Assembly: GCA_034687125.1 (NCBI GenBank) | Contig: JAQGBZ010000311.1 | Span: 1-64,000, forward strand | From: Neelides folsomi | Taxonomy: Eukaryota > Arthropoda > Collembola > Neelipleona > Neelidae | Length of the DNA: 64,000 nt | Direction: 5' to 3' | Shown here: in pieces, positions 1 to 9,812 of the stretch | Layout: each line of letters opens with the position of its first letter | How positions within the stretch are numbered: the first letter of the stretch is position 1 | Made by a program: the position numbers and the translations under genes | Notes under the pieces: model-generated | What the model was told of the DNA's origin: nothing | What the model saw: the letters and a program-made list of their open reading frames with translations, nothing else | Databases searched by the model: none

Positions 1-83
1 TGAATAAAAAGATTACGAAGTGGCGTGTCATCTTTAAATTCTAATGATGATTCTTCAATTACATTCAAATCGTTTTCAGGCGT
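1..83 (-). CDS. Possible internal exon of a minus-strand gene running off the left edge
   Basis: On the minus strand an AG acceptor (84-85) precedes a frame that stays open to the window edge and reads TPENDLNVIEESSLEF and onward. The other two frames have early stops. The acidic composition and single open frame suggest coding sequence, but no family is recognisable, and 83 bases is short enough for this to be chance. It does not share splice phase with the exons of the PPxY membrane gene at 1356-2010, so it is not simply another 3' exon of that gene. Confidence 0.25.
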
Positions 84-209
84 CTATTATTTAAATAAAT
101 TTTAAAATATGAAAAATGATAAATTAGAAAAAATTACCATGTTAAAAAGAAATGCCTAGAAGGTTGGAATTAAAATTATAATATGTATAATAATAAAACG
201 AATTTTGAG

Positions 210-694
210 CCCCGAATATGAATTGCAAAGATGGAACTTGTATTTGCAAACCCGGGTATGGTCTTCATGCAAATAAATCTTGCGTTCCGGGAGAAGGTGA
301 AATGGGCGATCTTTGCAAGCCTCATGATCCTGCAACAAATTTAGAACCAAACCAAGTTTGCGATCCTCATCAACATCTTGAGTGTGGCAAAGACGGTAAA
401 TGTAAGTGCGATGGGGATTATATCTCAAATGGATTTCAATGCAAGAAAGATCAGGGAAAACTCGTTGATAAATTTGGTGGAAAATGTAAACCAAACGGAA
501 AAATCGGTTGTGCTGCTAATCTTTCTTTGGAATGCAAACCGGACCCAAATAATAATAACGAACATCGATGTTTGTGTATGGCTGGATGGGAGGTAAACCC
601 ATTGGACATGGTAAATAGGAAAGCTCCGAAAAGGCGACCTGCAAGACCTTGCAAGAGAGAAACAAAACCAATGTGCCCATTTATGAAACGATAA
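210..694 (+). CDS. Cysteine-rich EB/EGF-like protein, 3' terminal exon (5' part missing)
   Basis: An open frame from an AG acceptor at 208-209 (phase 1 entry) to TAA at 692-694 encodes about 160 residues with many cysteines in repeats of the type C-x(n)-GKCKC-x-G-x(n)-C. Segments such as DGTCICKPGYG, GKDGKCKCDGDYISNGFQC and HRCLCMAGW resemble the EB and EGF-like modules of secreted arthropod and nematode proteins. About three modules are present, followed by a basic tail (KAPKRRPARPCKR). The internal ATG at 218 is probably not the start, because the cysteine pattern already runs across it and there is no signal peptide. Upstream exons are probably left of the window or were missed. Likely extracellular; the ligand is unknown. 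AATAAA follows the stop at about 722. Confidence 0.65.
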
Positions 695-1355
695 ATGGAG
701 GAAAAAAAGGCTTTAGCCAACAATAAATGATTATCAAATTAAACTTGTAATTTTATAGCAATTTTAATCACTTTAAATAATTTCTTACATTTATACCGTG
801 TCAAAGTGTATTTTATTTATGTTTATGGTAGTCATTAAATTTTTTAATTATCTGCTAGCTAATAATAATGACATTAAATTATATTATCTACGTCAACTTT
901 AAAGTGATTGTGAGTACTTTTACTTATAAAATAAATCATTAAAATATAAATAAATTGTTCCAATCAATTTTAACAGATAGTATTAATATTAGTTGATATT
1001 TCATATTTCATATAAAATTAATTAAAATAACTGATTTATCAGGATTCATTTCATTACTAATTTTAATTTTTACTTTTGATAACGATTAAGAGAATCAAGT
1101 CATAACTTTTGTATCAAAATCATATATCATTAATTATGTATGAGTGGTTTTCCTAATCATTAATTTTATCATAACTTACATATAGTTAGTTATAAATTTA
1201 TCAAAGAATTAATCCATAAAATAAACTATTATAATATCTTTGAAAAGTAATACGCATATTATTATTAAATTGATTTAACATTTTTATTTATAAAGAGTGA
1301 ATTTAAAAATACAAAAATTATTGTTGTAATTATTGTTTTAACTCTAACTAAAACT
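695..1355. other. AT-rich intergenic spacer
   Basis: Very AT-rich DNA between the convergent 3' ends of the cysteine-rich gene and the minus-strand PPxY gene. An AATAAA near 722 could serve the former. No coding potential or repeat structure seen. Confidence 0.6.
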
Positions 1356-2010
1356 TCATCTTCTGTAACGATCATGTTCTTGTTCAATATCAAAAGAGAT
1401 GCTCGGATTGACGGACATTTCAGGTTGAATTGCCATGTTGATATATTCATCATACGTCGGTGGCATTTCTTCAACTTCAATTACTGATAAAACAGGCGTT
1501 GGGTAATTCACAGCGTCTTCAAATTCTGGTAAGTCGTCTAATCAAATATTTAGAAATAATTATTTAATTCGTTAAATATTTTACATAAATTTTAGTTTCA
1601 TGTAAATCACTGTTCATACAAATGTAAAATGTAAAATTCAAATGTAAAATCCAATATGTAAAATTTAATTATTAATTTGTTAATAATTTAATTTAATTAA
1701 TAATTTAGTTCATTAATTCACTACCTTCTCTATAATAAGGCCCTGTATAAGGATCATTTCTCTCATCAGTCGCCATATTGTGTGAGCCAATGAGATAATC
1801 CCGATCCCCGTCACCAAATCTCCTTCTGTTATAAACGTGAAGCTACGATAGGAATTGATATATTAGTACATTTAATTATATGCACTTTCATGAAAAATCA
1901 ACGATTGAAATGAATTGATTAAAAGTTTGTAGAAATAAACTAACCAAGTATTTTAATAGGAGAGCAAAAATGACGACTCCAATAAAAACATACAAATTAT
2001 CCTTGTCCAT
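1356..2010 (-). CDS. Small single-pass membrane protein with PPxY motif, 3 exons, 121 aa
   Basis: Exons on the minus strand are 2010-1945, 1842-1725 and 1537-1356. Splice phases (0, then 1) close exactly and the summed length is 366 nt including TGA. The start is the ATG at 2010, encoding MDKDNLYVFIGVVIFALLLK, so a strongly hydrophobic segment at residues 7-22 begins almost at the N terminus, either a signal anchor or an uncleaved signal. The rest is polar and acidic: a basic patch (YNRRRFGDGDRDY), a YTGPYYREG stretch and, in the last exon, EEMPPTYDEYINM. PPTY fits the PPxY consensus bound by WW domains of NEDD4-family ubiquitin ligases, and the YDEYI and acidic context would suit a cytosolic adaptor tail. 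No family is recognised. Function as a trafficking or ubiquitin adaptor is inference from the motif only. Confidence 0.7.
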
Positions 2011-2530
2011 AAAATGAGTAAATGAATTCCAAATGTTGGATAATTTGGAAGTGGAAAATAAAATATAATTTGGAAGTAAATTGATTAATTTACTTCCAAA
2101 CGTCACTCATGTTGAAATGAGTTGATTTCAACACTAATTAATATATCGAATTTACAAGTTCACGTTCATCGAGAATGACGAATGTGAAAAGCCAATAATA
2201 ACCATTTTATCTATTTACCATTTAATATCAACCAGAGGATTTTCTAATCACCTTTTTTATCAGGTTTTTCATTAAGCAAACCAATGTCAAATAAAATCTA
2301 TAAAAGTTTGCACTAAAACTCTTTTGCAAAATCTCACTAAATGATTAAAATGATTATAAGTAAAAAAAATGCATTAGAGATAATTTTAATTTATGGGCCC
2401 TTATCTAAACAATAGTTAATAGTTATCCTTTGATTTTTCCCAGTAATTCATAATATTTATTCAGCTCATATTTATTTATCGTTAGTGTATTCAAACATTT
2501 TGAATCATAACACCGATTTTAAATTCTAAT
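2011..2530. other. AT-rich intergenic spacer
   Basis: Spacer between the DM9 gene stop (2531) and the start of the PPxY gene, both on the minus strand. A GTG-started frame continues upstream of the ATG at 2010 as far as 2106 and is then blocked by a stop, so it is taken as 5' UTR. No other feature recognised. Confidence 0.55.
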
Positions 2531-3198
2531 TTAATTGTAATCAATGCAAGTAAGAACTTCAAACTCTTTACTGCAATCGTGAACTGCCGAACCATAAGGA
2601 ACTTTAAATTCCTTTGTGCTTTTCTGAATTTTGGAGACAACGCGTTGATTTGGCCACCTTCCAACGAGGTAACAGCGTCCAATGTATAACGGTTCTTGGT
2701 CTACAGTTCTTCCACCAACAATAGCATTTTCTGGAATCCAAGTATCATTCTCAATGTCTTGTTTCGTTTTCTTGACCCATCTAGTAAATACATATAATTA
2801 TTTTAATTAATTTAATAAATGAACTAAATAAAATTGATAATTGTATTTAATTAATTTACACTAGTCTACGTTCTTTATACGGGTTGACAAAAATCGAGAA
2901 ATTTTCATCTGTAGAAATTTCTTCATCCTCAACATGAATCCAACATTTTGAAATTTCGGCATTGGATTTTCCCGGAATTAAACTTCCTTTATGGTAAAAC
3001 CGACAAATGTAAAGATTAGTTGTTTTTGAAAGACTTGCGTCAAACCCCCCAACTACTGGAAATAAATTGGAAGATATATTGTCTTTATTGTGGAATCTGA
3101 AAGAGTAGCATCCAGGACAAGCGTAAACAGCATTGAGCTTTTCAATATCAACAACGCTCAAAGTTCCATTTCCACTACCAAAATTTGAAGGTCCGAAT
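2531..3198 (-). CDS. DM9-repeat (DUF3421) protein, 5' exon not found
   Basis: Two minus-strand exons, 3198-2860 and 2780-2531, join in phase 2 across a short intron to give about 195 residues ending in TAA. The product carries two tandem DM9 units. The first reads FPVVGGFDASLSKTTNLYIC then RFYHKGSLIPGKSN. The second reads WIPENAIVGGRTVDQEPLYI then GRCYLVGRWPN, and ends KEFKVPYGSAVHDCSKEFEV. The G-G-[FR]-D, LYIxR and L-I-P-G-K signatures are typical of DM9. In this family DM9 proteins include mannose-binding lectins and uptake or immune-response proteins. The second unit has lost the IPGK signature (GRWPNQRV), so it is divergent. The first exon starts in phase 2, so at least one upstream exon with the start codon is missing, possibly beyond the inverted-repeat element. 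Confidence 0.75.
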
Positions 3199-3274
3199 CT
3201 TAAAATAATATTTTATTAAATTAAAAAATATTTCATAATTTATTATAAAGAGGTCTTTAACATATGTGGGTTTG

Positions 3275-3758
3275 CAATTTAAAACGGGGTATCTCAAAAT
3301 TTTAAATCGTTACTTAAGTTATATTTAAATTGAATTAGAAAAATTTAAATAGTTGTTATTCGGATACTAATCCAAATATGGACTTAATGAGTTAATTGCG
3401 GATGTGTACAAATTATAAAATGCGATACTCTTTGTTTAGCTCTTGATGAGAAAATTTTCAATTTTCACATCTTTTATTTCCTATTCTCATCCTTTTTAAT
3501 ACATGTTAAATATTCAACTATTAAACTAATCAAATGATTTTTCAACGTTTAATGAGTACATAGGGTTAAAGAAAAATGTAAATCCTATAAATATGCAGTT
3601 TATAAGTTCTAAAAGATTGGAAAATTGATCATAATTGGGTTTAAACACATCATTAAATTTCTGTACTATCATAGTATTTAATAAAAATATAACTTAACTG
3701 TAACTTAACAGTAACTGTGAAAATAAATTCTAATTTTGAGATACCCCTTTTTAAATTG
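3275..3758. mobile_element. Putative MITE-like element with terminal inverted repeats
   Basis: A 27-base segment at 3275-3301 is present in inverted orientation at 3732-3758 with a single mismatch; the shared core includes GGGGTATCTCAAAATT. A second, weaker inverted match lies just inside (GTTAC followed by TTAAGTTATATTT on both sides), so the imperfect arms extend to roughly 60 bases. The 484-bp interior has no coding frame. This structure fits a non-autonomous DNA transposon. No clear target-site duplication is visible, so the exact ends and superfamily are unknown. It lies between the DM9 gene's known exons and the astacin relative. Confidence 0.6.
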
Positions 3759-3825
3759 TAATAATATTGCAAATTGCAATATTATTTGTTATTAAATTTG
3801 AAGTTAATTATATTGAAAAATATTT

Positions 3826-4365
3826 TTACGGTTCTTTAGCTTTATAACATTTCGATCTTTTCATCAAATGAGACAAGTAATCAAACTCAATGGGAGAAAA
3901 TGCAAAATCTGCGTTTTCTTTCTCAAAATCTCTTGAGTTTTTGTAGTCTCTGCATCTTGTTTTATTTTCAATTTCCATATATTTATCTCGATCATATCTC
4001 GTATATTCAACATGAAATCCAATGGCTCTTCCTAATTGGTATTCAGCGTAAGCTCGATTGGAATGAAGACAATTTTCATTTGCAGTGATGATCACCCCAA
4101 CACCGCGGTAATCAAATTTTGGCTCTGAGCAATTTCCTCTTCGGATCTCTATGAATTTCTCGCCTGGCATTCTAGAGGTGAATTTAACACAAGATGCGTA
4201 TTCAATTCTTCTCATGGCCCATTGGAAATCGTTCCGTAATGTGTCTTGTATGTCTGAATTGATCACAAATGGAATTCTTCCTTGGGACCAAACTTCTTCA
4301 TACACAGTCCCTTCGATTTCTTTATTCAATAGGAATAACAAAGAAATTATTAAAAATCGAATCAT
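3826..4365 (-). CDS. Secreted astacin-family pseudoprotease, single exon, 179 aa
   Basis: One uninterrupted frame from ATG at 4365 to TAA at 3826-3828. Residues 1-19 (MIRFLIISLLFLLNKEIEG) form a signal peptide. The body follows the astacin (M12A) fold signature: an N-terminal W-x-x-G-R-I-P-F stretch (residues 26-33), then YQLGRAIGFHVE (109-120), directly followed by YTRYDRDKYMEI (121-132), which matches the family's R-x-D-R-D-x-Y motif. In active astacins the 109-120 block is the zinc site. Here the three His positions are Y109, R113 and V119 and the catalytic Glu position is Q110, so all four key residues are replaced while G112, G116, F117 and E120 remain. A Met-turn-like FDYLSHLM (161-168) sits near the C terminus and the protein ends 11 residues later, so the domain is also a little short. 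The frame is intact, with no stop or shift. Probably an inactive secreted homologue acting as a binding protein or decoy; a decaying gene is the alternative. Confidence 0.8.
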   Translation of the reverse strand: MIRFLIISLLFLLNKEIEGTVYEEVWSQGRIPFVINSDIQDTLRNDFQWAMRRIEYASCVKFTSRMPGEKFIEIRRGNCSEPKFDYRGVGVIITANENCLHSNRAYAEYQLGRAIGFHVEYTRYDRDKYMEIENKTRCRDYKNSRDFEKENADFAFSPIEFDYLSHLMKRSKCYKAKEP

Positions 4366-6456
4366 TTTTGTATTAAAAACGATGTTTAAAAGTGTAAGTG
4401 TACTATGAAAATGATTAATAATTGAATTTTGTAGAAATTTTAACCTTTACAAAATATGTAATAATAGTAATAGTATATATGTAACAATGAACCTAACAAT
4501 ATCACATGAAGGTAACAATAAATATTATCATGATCAATTCAAGACTGCATTACAGGAACATCAAATAAAAATAAATTATACAAGACATAATACTGTTTTT
4601 GAATAATGATAAAAAATACAAATAAAGCATATAAAATTCACATGAATTTGGTTTTACCACGTATTTACTATTTAGTATGCCTATATTGTAGGTATTGAAG
4701 GTAAGGGCATTCAATGTCCTTTTACATGTCAAATCAACTATTTTACTTTCTTTCAAATATCATAATTTATTGCATTTTTTATATTTAGCATAGAAATGGA
4801 AATTTTGAATAATAGATTTATTGACATTTTTATAAAAACTTAAATATTATTTTTTATAATATGCAAGTCTACCTAGTTAAATAAATTATAGATAAAAAGA
4901 TTATAATTTAAAAAATATTTTATTATATTTGTATAATTTAATTTGAGGGTGGTTGGGATCTTAAAAAGAAATAAATCTTGAAGTTAGAAAGCCCAACAAA
5001 TTATAAAAATGTGATATCGAAAATTTGGCTTTGATCTTTCATTGAAAGGTTTTGAGTGGAAAGGATGAAAGTGATTCTGAATGGTAAAAGAATTAAAAAT
5101 GACCCTTTGGGAGCCATTAGCGCAACGAGAGGGTTTTCATTATTTATAATTTATATTGTCAGATTGAGTCAATGGCCCTGCAAGTTCAATCAAGAGTCCC
5201 ATTCTAAACACATGGAGTGATCTCTCACTTCCACACCTGATGTGTTCATTGTCGCTCGTTTCGCAAAGGCTCCTCCTGATGAGAACCGGCCCTTGCAACA
5301 CAAATTGCAAAAAGTTAATAATCATTTAATCATTGAACATCCCTTTACAAGTTGATAATCTATCGAAGAAACCTTCTTACAATCTCATATTACATACAAA
5401 TAAGTACATAATATATATATACGCCTCATTAATTGAATTTTTATAATTTATACAACAATGATATAAATATCCAAATAATAATAAAACAAACTAATACTAT
5501 AAAAAATAATACTATAAAAAACAAATACTAAATACAATCTTAACAATTTTTAAATTTAAAGTCATGAGATAAGAAGTTTTAAAAATGCGGGAATATGGTT
5601 ATATATTAGAAGCAGACACATTATAATGAAAATGATAGTTATAACTTATAACGTAAACACGAATTAAATTAAAAATGAACATAAATCGTAATTAAGACTT
5701 CCTTTGTACAATTTGAGGAATTGTACTTGAATTCCTCAAGGAACATTCCCTCGTTTTCCCATCGTGTGCGAGTTGTTAAATTTCAACTACAAGGGTGTGT
5801 TTCGAATCATCATTAAAAATATAAATTCATGAATCCACATTATATAATAAACAATAGATTATTCAATGATAATCTTTTTTCTACATTTCACATGATTGAG
5901 GATAATCCCATGTTTTTTCTCATTTTTTGGTTTCATGTCTTAAGAAATAATTGGCCATTTTTTAAGTATACATATTTCATACTTTACATATTTTTTTTAA
6001 ATATCTCATATACTTTATATGTCAAATGCTTTTTTATGTAATAATATGTAAAAACGAAATCACGTTTTACTTTCGCGGCTTTCGGTTTTATGAGGTTTCA
6101 TTCCAATAAAGCTCAATGTTTATTGTCTCCCTTTATTGGTTTCTTTGTGTTCTTTCGTCGTCTCACCTTGAACTCGGTGTTTCAAGAGCGTTATGTAAAC
6201 TTCACCTCTTTGGTACGCTGGTGGTGGTGCTGTAAGAGAGAACAGGTAATTGCAACTACAGTTCTATCTTATGCATATATGCAAGGATTTATCTTATATG
6301 TTTACGAGGGAGTTAAATGAGCGAAGGGCTTGTTTCATTTTTTACGCCGCTGCATTAAATGTGAAGGTAGAGACGACGAGGGAATCTCTGTAGATCAAAC
6401 ATGCGTTTGTTCTCAAATGTATGTAAATAATCGTGAGGTGGTTTGAGTCTGGGGAG
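4366..6456. other. AT-rich intergenic region between divergent genes
   Basis: Promoter-side spacer between the astacin relative (minus) and the CRAL-TRIO gene (plus). A slightly less AT-rich stretch occurs at about 6060-6430, immediately upstream of the TATA box, and may hold regulatory DNA. Short frames in this interval lack splice support or recognisable content. Confidence 0.5.
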
Positions 6457-6464
6457 TATATAAA
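6457..6464 (+). promoter_or_regulatory. TATA box of the secreted CRAL-TRIO gene
   Basis: TATATAAA lies about 157 bases upstream of the ATG at 6614. A start site near the pyrimidine-flanked ACTCATTC at about 6489-6496 would be at the usual 30-base spacing. The leader between appears unspliced. Confidence 0.55.
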
Positions 6465-6613
6465 GAACAATTTCACACGGCGATCTCGACTCATTCTCGA
6501 TCCAACACATCCAGTCGTTTTTATTTTAAATAATCATCATTAAAATTAGTTCGGACAAAATTAAATTAGTTTTGTATTCGAAATAGGCCTGATTTAAATA
6601 CCATTTTTGTAAA

Positions 6614-8800
6614 ATGAAGCATTTAAAATATTCTTGTGCGGGGATCTTCACTTTGATTTTGTTTGTGGGTTCAACGGTCGCTGCTGACAATTCCACTGAT
6701 TATGACGATCTCGTTGATAAGGTATAAATCATATTAATATATATAAATTAAAATTAACTATTAAACTATATGTTTAATTTAATTTATATTTTAAGCTTTT
6801 ATTAATAAGCTAAAATTAACATTTTTTAAAAGAAATTTAATTAATTATTTGAAATTTTGAATTAAAAATTTTGTATTTGTCATTTTTAAGTTCCGATCTC
6901 AAATCTTTCAAAAAAAGAACTTGAAACCAGAAATGCAAGATTATGTGAAAAGTTCAACAGAGAAATATCGAATGTTTCTTAAAAACTGGATTAATTGTAA
7001 TTGATTTAAATATATTAATTTATTATAAATTATTCAACACAATTGATTAAAGTTCAAAGTGAATGGTGAAGATCTTCAATTACAACTTACATTGTAAATC
7101 AAACATTTTTTCAGATGCTGACAACGATGTTGTAAAAGCGAGCAACTTGTATCTTAAGGTGCGTCTATCTATTTCTCTATACGCAATATACACAGAGCAC
7201 AAACAATACATAGTAGTACATGTTATCTGTTCATAATGCTTATAGTCAAATCAAATGGCAAACTTGAATTTGAATTAACGGTTCTTGTAGTTTGATTGTA
7301 ACAAAAGTCATACGCAGGAATTTCCCAATTCAAAACATTCACGCATAAACGCAACTGCGTTTACTTCTACATTATACACATAATTGTTATTCCTTCAGTA
7401 ATATTATGATTTTATGATGCATGATATTCATTAATATAATATATAATCAAATAATCACATTATTAATAAATTGATTATATGACATTTTTAATAAATAAGT
7501 CATATAAATTTAGTCTTTGGAATGGAGGAAAGCGAACGGAATTGACCAAGTGTTGAACAGAACCACCAAGCCTGGATTTGATATTGCTGAATTCCCATAC
7601 AGACTCACTGGGTTTGATGATAAGGGAGCTCCAGGTGAGATTGATTAAAATCCATACTAATTTATTAAAATATATTAAATTTATTAATATTAGTACCATT
7701 ATTATTAAAGCATGGTAAATCCTTGCATTTAATAAAATTAGTCAAATACTAAATATTAATAACGTTAATTAAAATTGTTTAGTTGCCTTCATTCCATTTG
7801 GAAGTTGGGACGGCCGACATGCGATCCAACAAGGCTACCGAAACGAATTAATTTACCGAATGATCGGAATGACGGAGTTGATGATCGAAGAAGGTTTAAA
7901 AAACAACTCCACTTCTCCCCAAGCTGTGATTTTGGTCGACTTGAAGGGATTTTCTCTCTACCAAGTCACGTCAATTAGAGGTAATTTTTGTTCAAGCAAT
8001 CGTCATTAACATTAACATTCATTGGCTCCACATCCACACATTTCGGAACTCGTCCTTGTTCCAAACTCGTTTCCTCACAAGGGCAAAATTCCCAAACCAA
8101 GTGCATTAACGAGTCAAATGGGCCTTTATGAATTGATCTTTTATATAACAAGTTATGATTCCACGCAAAATTCTTACACATTTTTTGATCATAATAACTA
8201 GATTCTATCTACTAATTAAAAATGGTAAAGTCCTTAATCGGATCATTATAAGTGCTAATGGTTTTATTAAGGCCCTTATCATCTTAATTACCCAAATCAT
8301 TAAAATAACAATTTTTCAAGGAGTTTATTTAATAAAATGACCCATTTTGCCAAAAGTCATGAGTCTGGTGGGAACGCTGTTGAGGATCTTTGAAGCGAAT
8401 TATCCACTCTATTCCAGAAACATTATCATCTTTAATGGTCAGCAACTTTTTTGTCATCTTGAACCAAATAATAACTAAAATCAATTAGTTAATTGACTAA
8501 TTATAAAATAACTATCTTAATGACCGAATGTAATGTTTTTATATAAAAATAATATTGAGTTCATGGGAAATGTTTTATTAGTTAATTTCCCCTTTTCTGT
8601 GTTAAAGTACAATTGTAATTAATGATTTTAAATAAATTTCAGCTCCTAGCTTTTTCCCACCAGTATTTCAACTCGTTAAGTCAACGTTGTCCACAAAAGT
8701 CCTCGACGCCTTCGATGTCTTTGGCTCAGACGAAAAAGAATGGAAAGCTGCAATTCGAAAAGCAATTCCGCTCTCGGCATATCCACACGAACTTCTTTAA
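6614..8800 (+). CDS. Secreted CRAL-TRIO (SEC14-like) lipid-binding protein, 7 exons, 271 aa
   Basis: Exons: 6614-6721, 6891-6996, 7115-7158, 7514-7634, 7783-7980, 8357-8437 and 8643-8800. All junctions are GT-AG and in phase, totalling 816 nt. Residues 1-23 (MKHLKYSCAGIFTLILFVGS then TVA) form a signal peptide. Next comes the helical CRAL-TRIO N-terminal region (YADNDVVKASNLYLKSLEWR), then the lipid-binding lobe: FPYRLTGFDDKGAPVAFIPF, GRHAIQQGYRNELIYR, the core strand QAVILVDLKGFSLYQ, and NYPLYSRNIIIFNAPSFFPP, which is the conserved gate-helix region of the fold. It ends in the helical KEWKAAIRKAIPLSAYPHEL. CRAL-TRIO proteins carry hydrophobic ligands such as phospholipids, retinoids or tocopherol. 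Most are cytosolic, so the signal peptide implies an extracellular or lumenal carrier. The ligand cannot be predicted. Confidence 0.88.
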
Positions 8801-9812
8801 TTTAAAATCAGGGAATCATCTCGAGTATTATTAATTATCATCATTTTATATTTAAACAATATGAAATGTTCAACCATTTTTTTTACCTATTTATCGTTTT
8901 CTAATAAAATAATATATTTTGAACATTAATAAATATAGTAGATTTTAATTAAATCATTTATTATTATATTTAATTTTGTAAGTGAAGTTATATAAAAGCA
9001 CCTTTATACTCATATTTTTAATATTTATACAAATTAGGCTTTATTGTTGAATTTATTCATTCATGAATAAAATGAATTTTCATGTATGTGAATTAATTGT
9101 AATTGTAATTGAGTGAGGTTGTTTACTTCAAGTCACGTGCAAACATCAAATGAAAATAAAAAAAAGTCATCAGAAACTGTCTGAATTGAATGAGGAAATT
9201 GAATAAAAAAGCATTTTATTGATTTTACGACGTTTATTTGCTAAATGATATGTGGTATCAATCAAATTGCCTCTCACGCGTCTGTCGTTGATGTAATGAA
9301 CTCACATCCCTTTTATACATTTTTAATGACCTTTTATGGCTGGAGAAAATGAGGAATGGGAAAGTTAAGTTCATTAGGCCCGCCAAGGAAAAGCAAATAA
9401 AAAGTCATTAAATGGAACATCAAAAGGTAAATAAATGTGAAGCACGTTGAAGGAAAGTGCATGGTTTTATGTAAATAAAAAGGAAAATTGGAGATTTGAA
9501 CTTGAAATTAAACTCGTTACAAAAAGAAGAAAAATTAAACGAGAACAGTAAACAAGGTTAAAATGAAGCCTCGTGCATTTAATGAATTTTAATGGGAAAC
9601 TTGTGCCTGGTCCAATTTAATTTGGTCATTTCTGGTAAATATGGATTACATCAACTATTGCCGCCCTCAAAGGGATTTTGTGCCTGATTGGGAACTGTAG
9701 AGAATTTCATAGAGAATTTTCATTAAACTGAAAATTGTTTTGAATTGAACGGAAATAATCTAATTATTTGATAAAAATTAAATATTTACGCGATTTTAAA
9801 TTTAATAAAGAA
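8801..9812. other. Intergenic spacer
   Basis: Holds a possible polyadenylation signal for the CRAL-TRIO gene (AATAAA at 8903-8908) and the promoter side of the chemoreceptor gene. The chemoreceptor frame extends upstream without a stop to about 9768 but has no ATG there. Nothing else recognised. Confidence 0.5.

Noticed and set aside
1265..1480. Minus-strand frame of 71 codons
   Set aside because: Wrong frame over the last exon of the PPxY membrane gene, whose correct frame is fixed by splice phase.
2491..2682. Minus-strand frame overlapping the DM9 terminal exon
   Set aside because: Wrong frame; the neighbouring frame carries the DM9 signature and ends CIDYN.
5140..5325. Minus-strand 61-codon frame in a moderately GC-rich patch
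   Set aside because: No signal peptide, domain or splice partner; could be chance.
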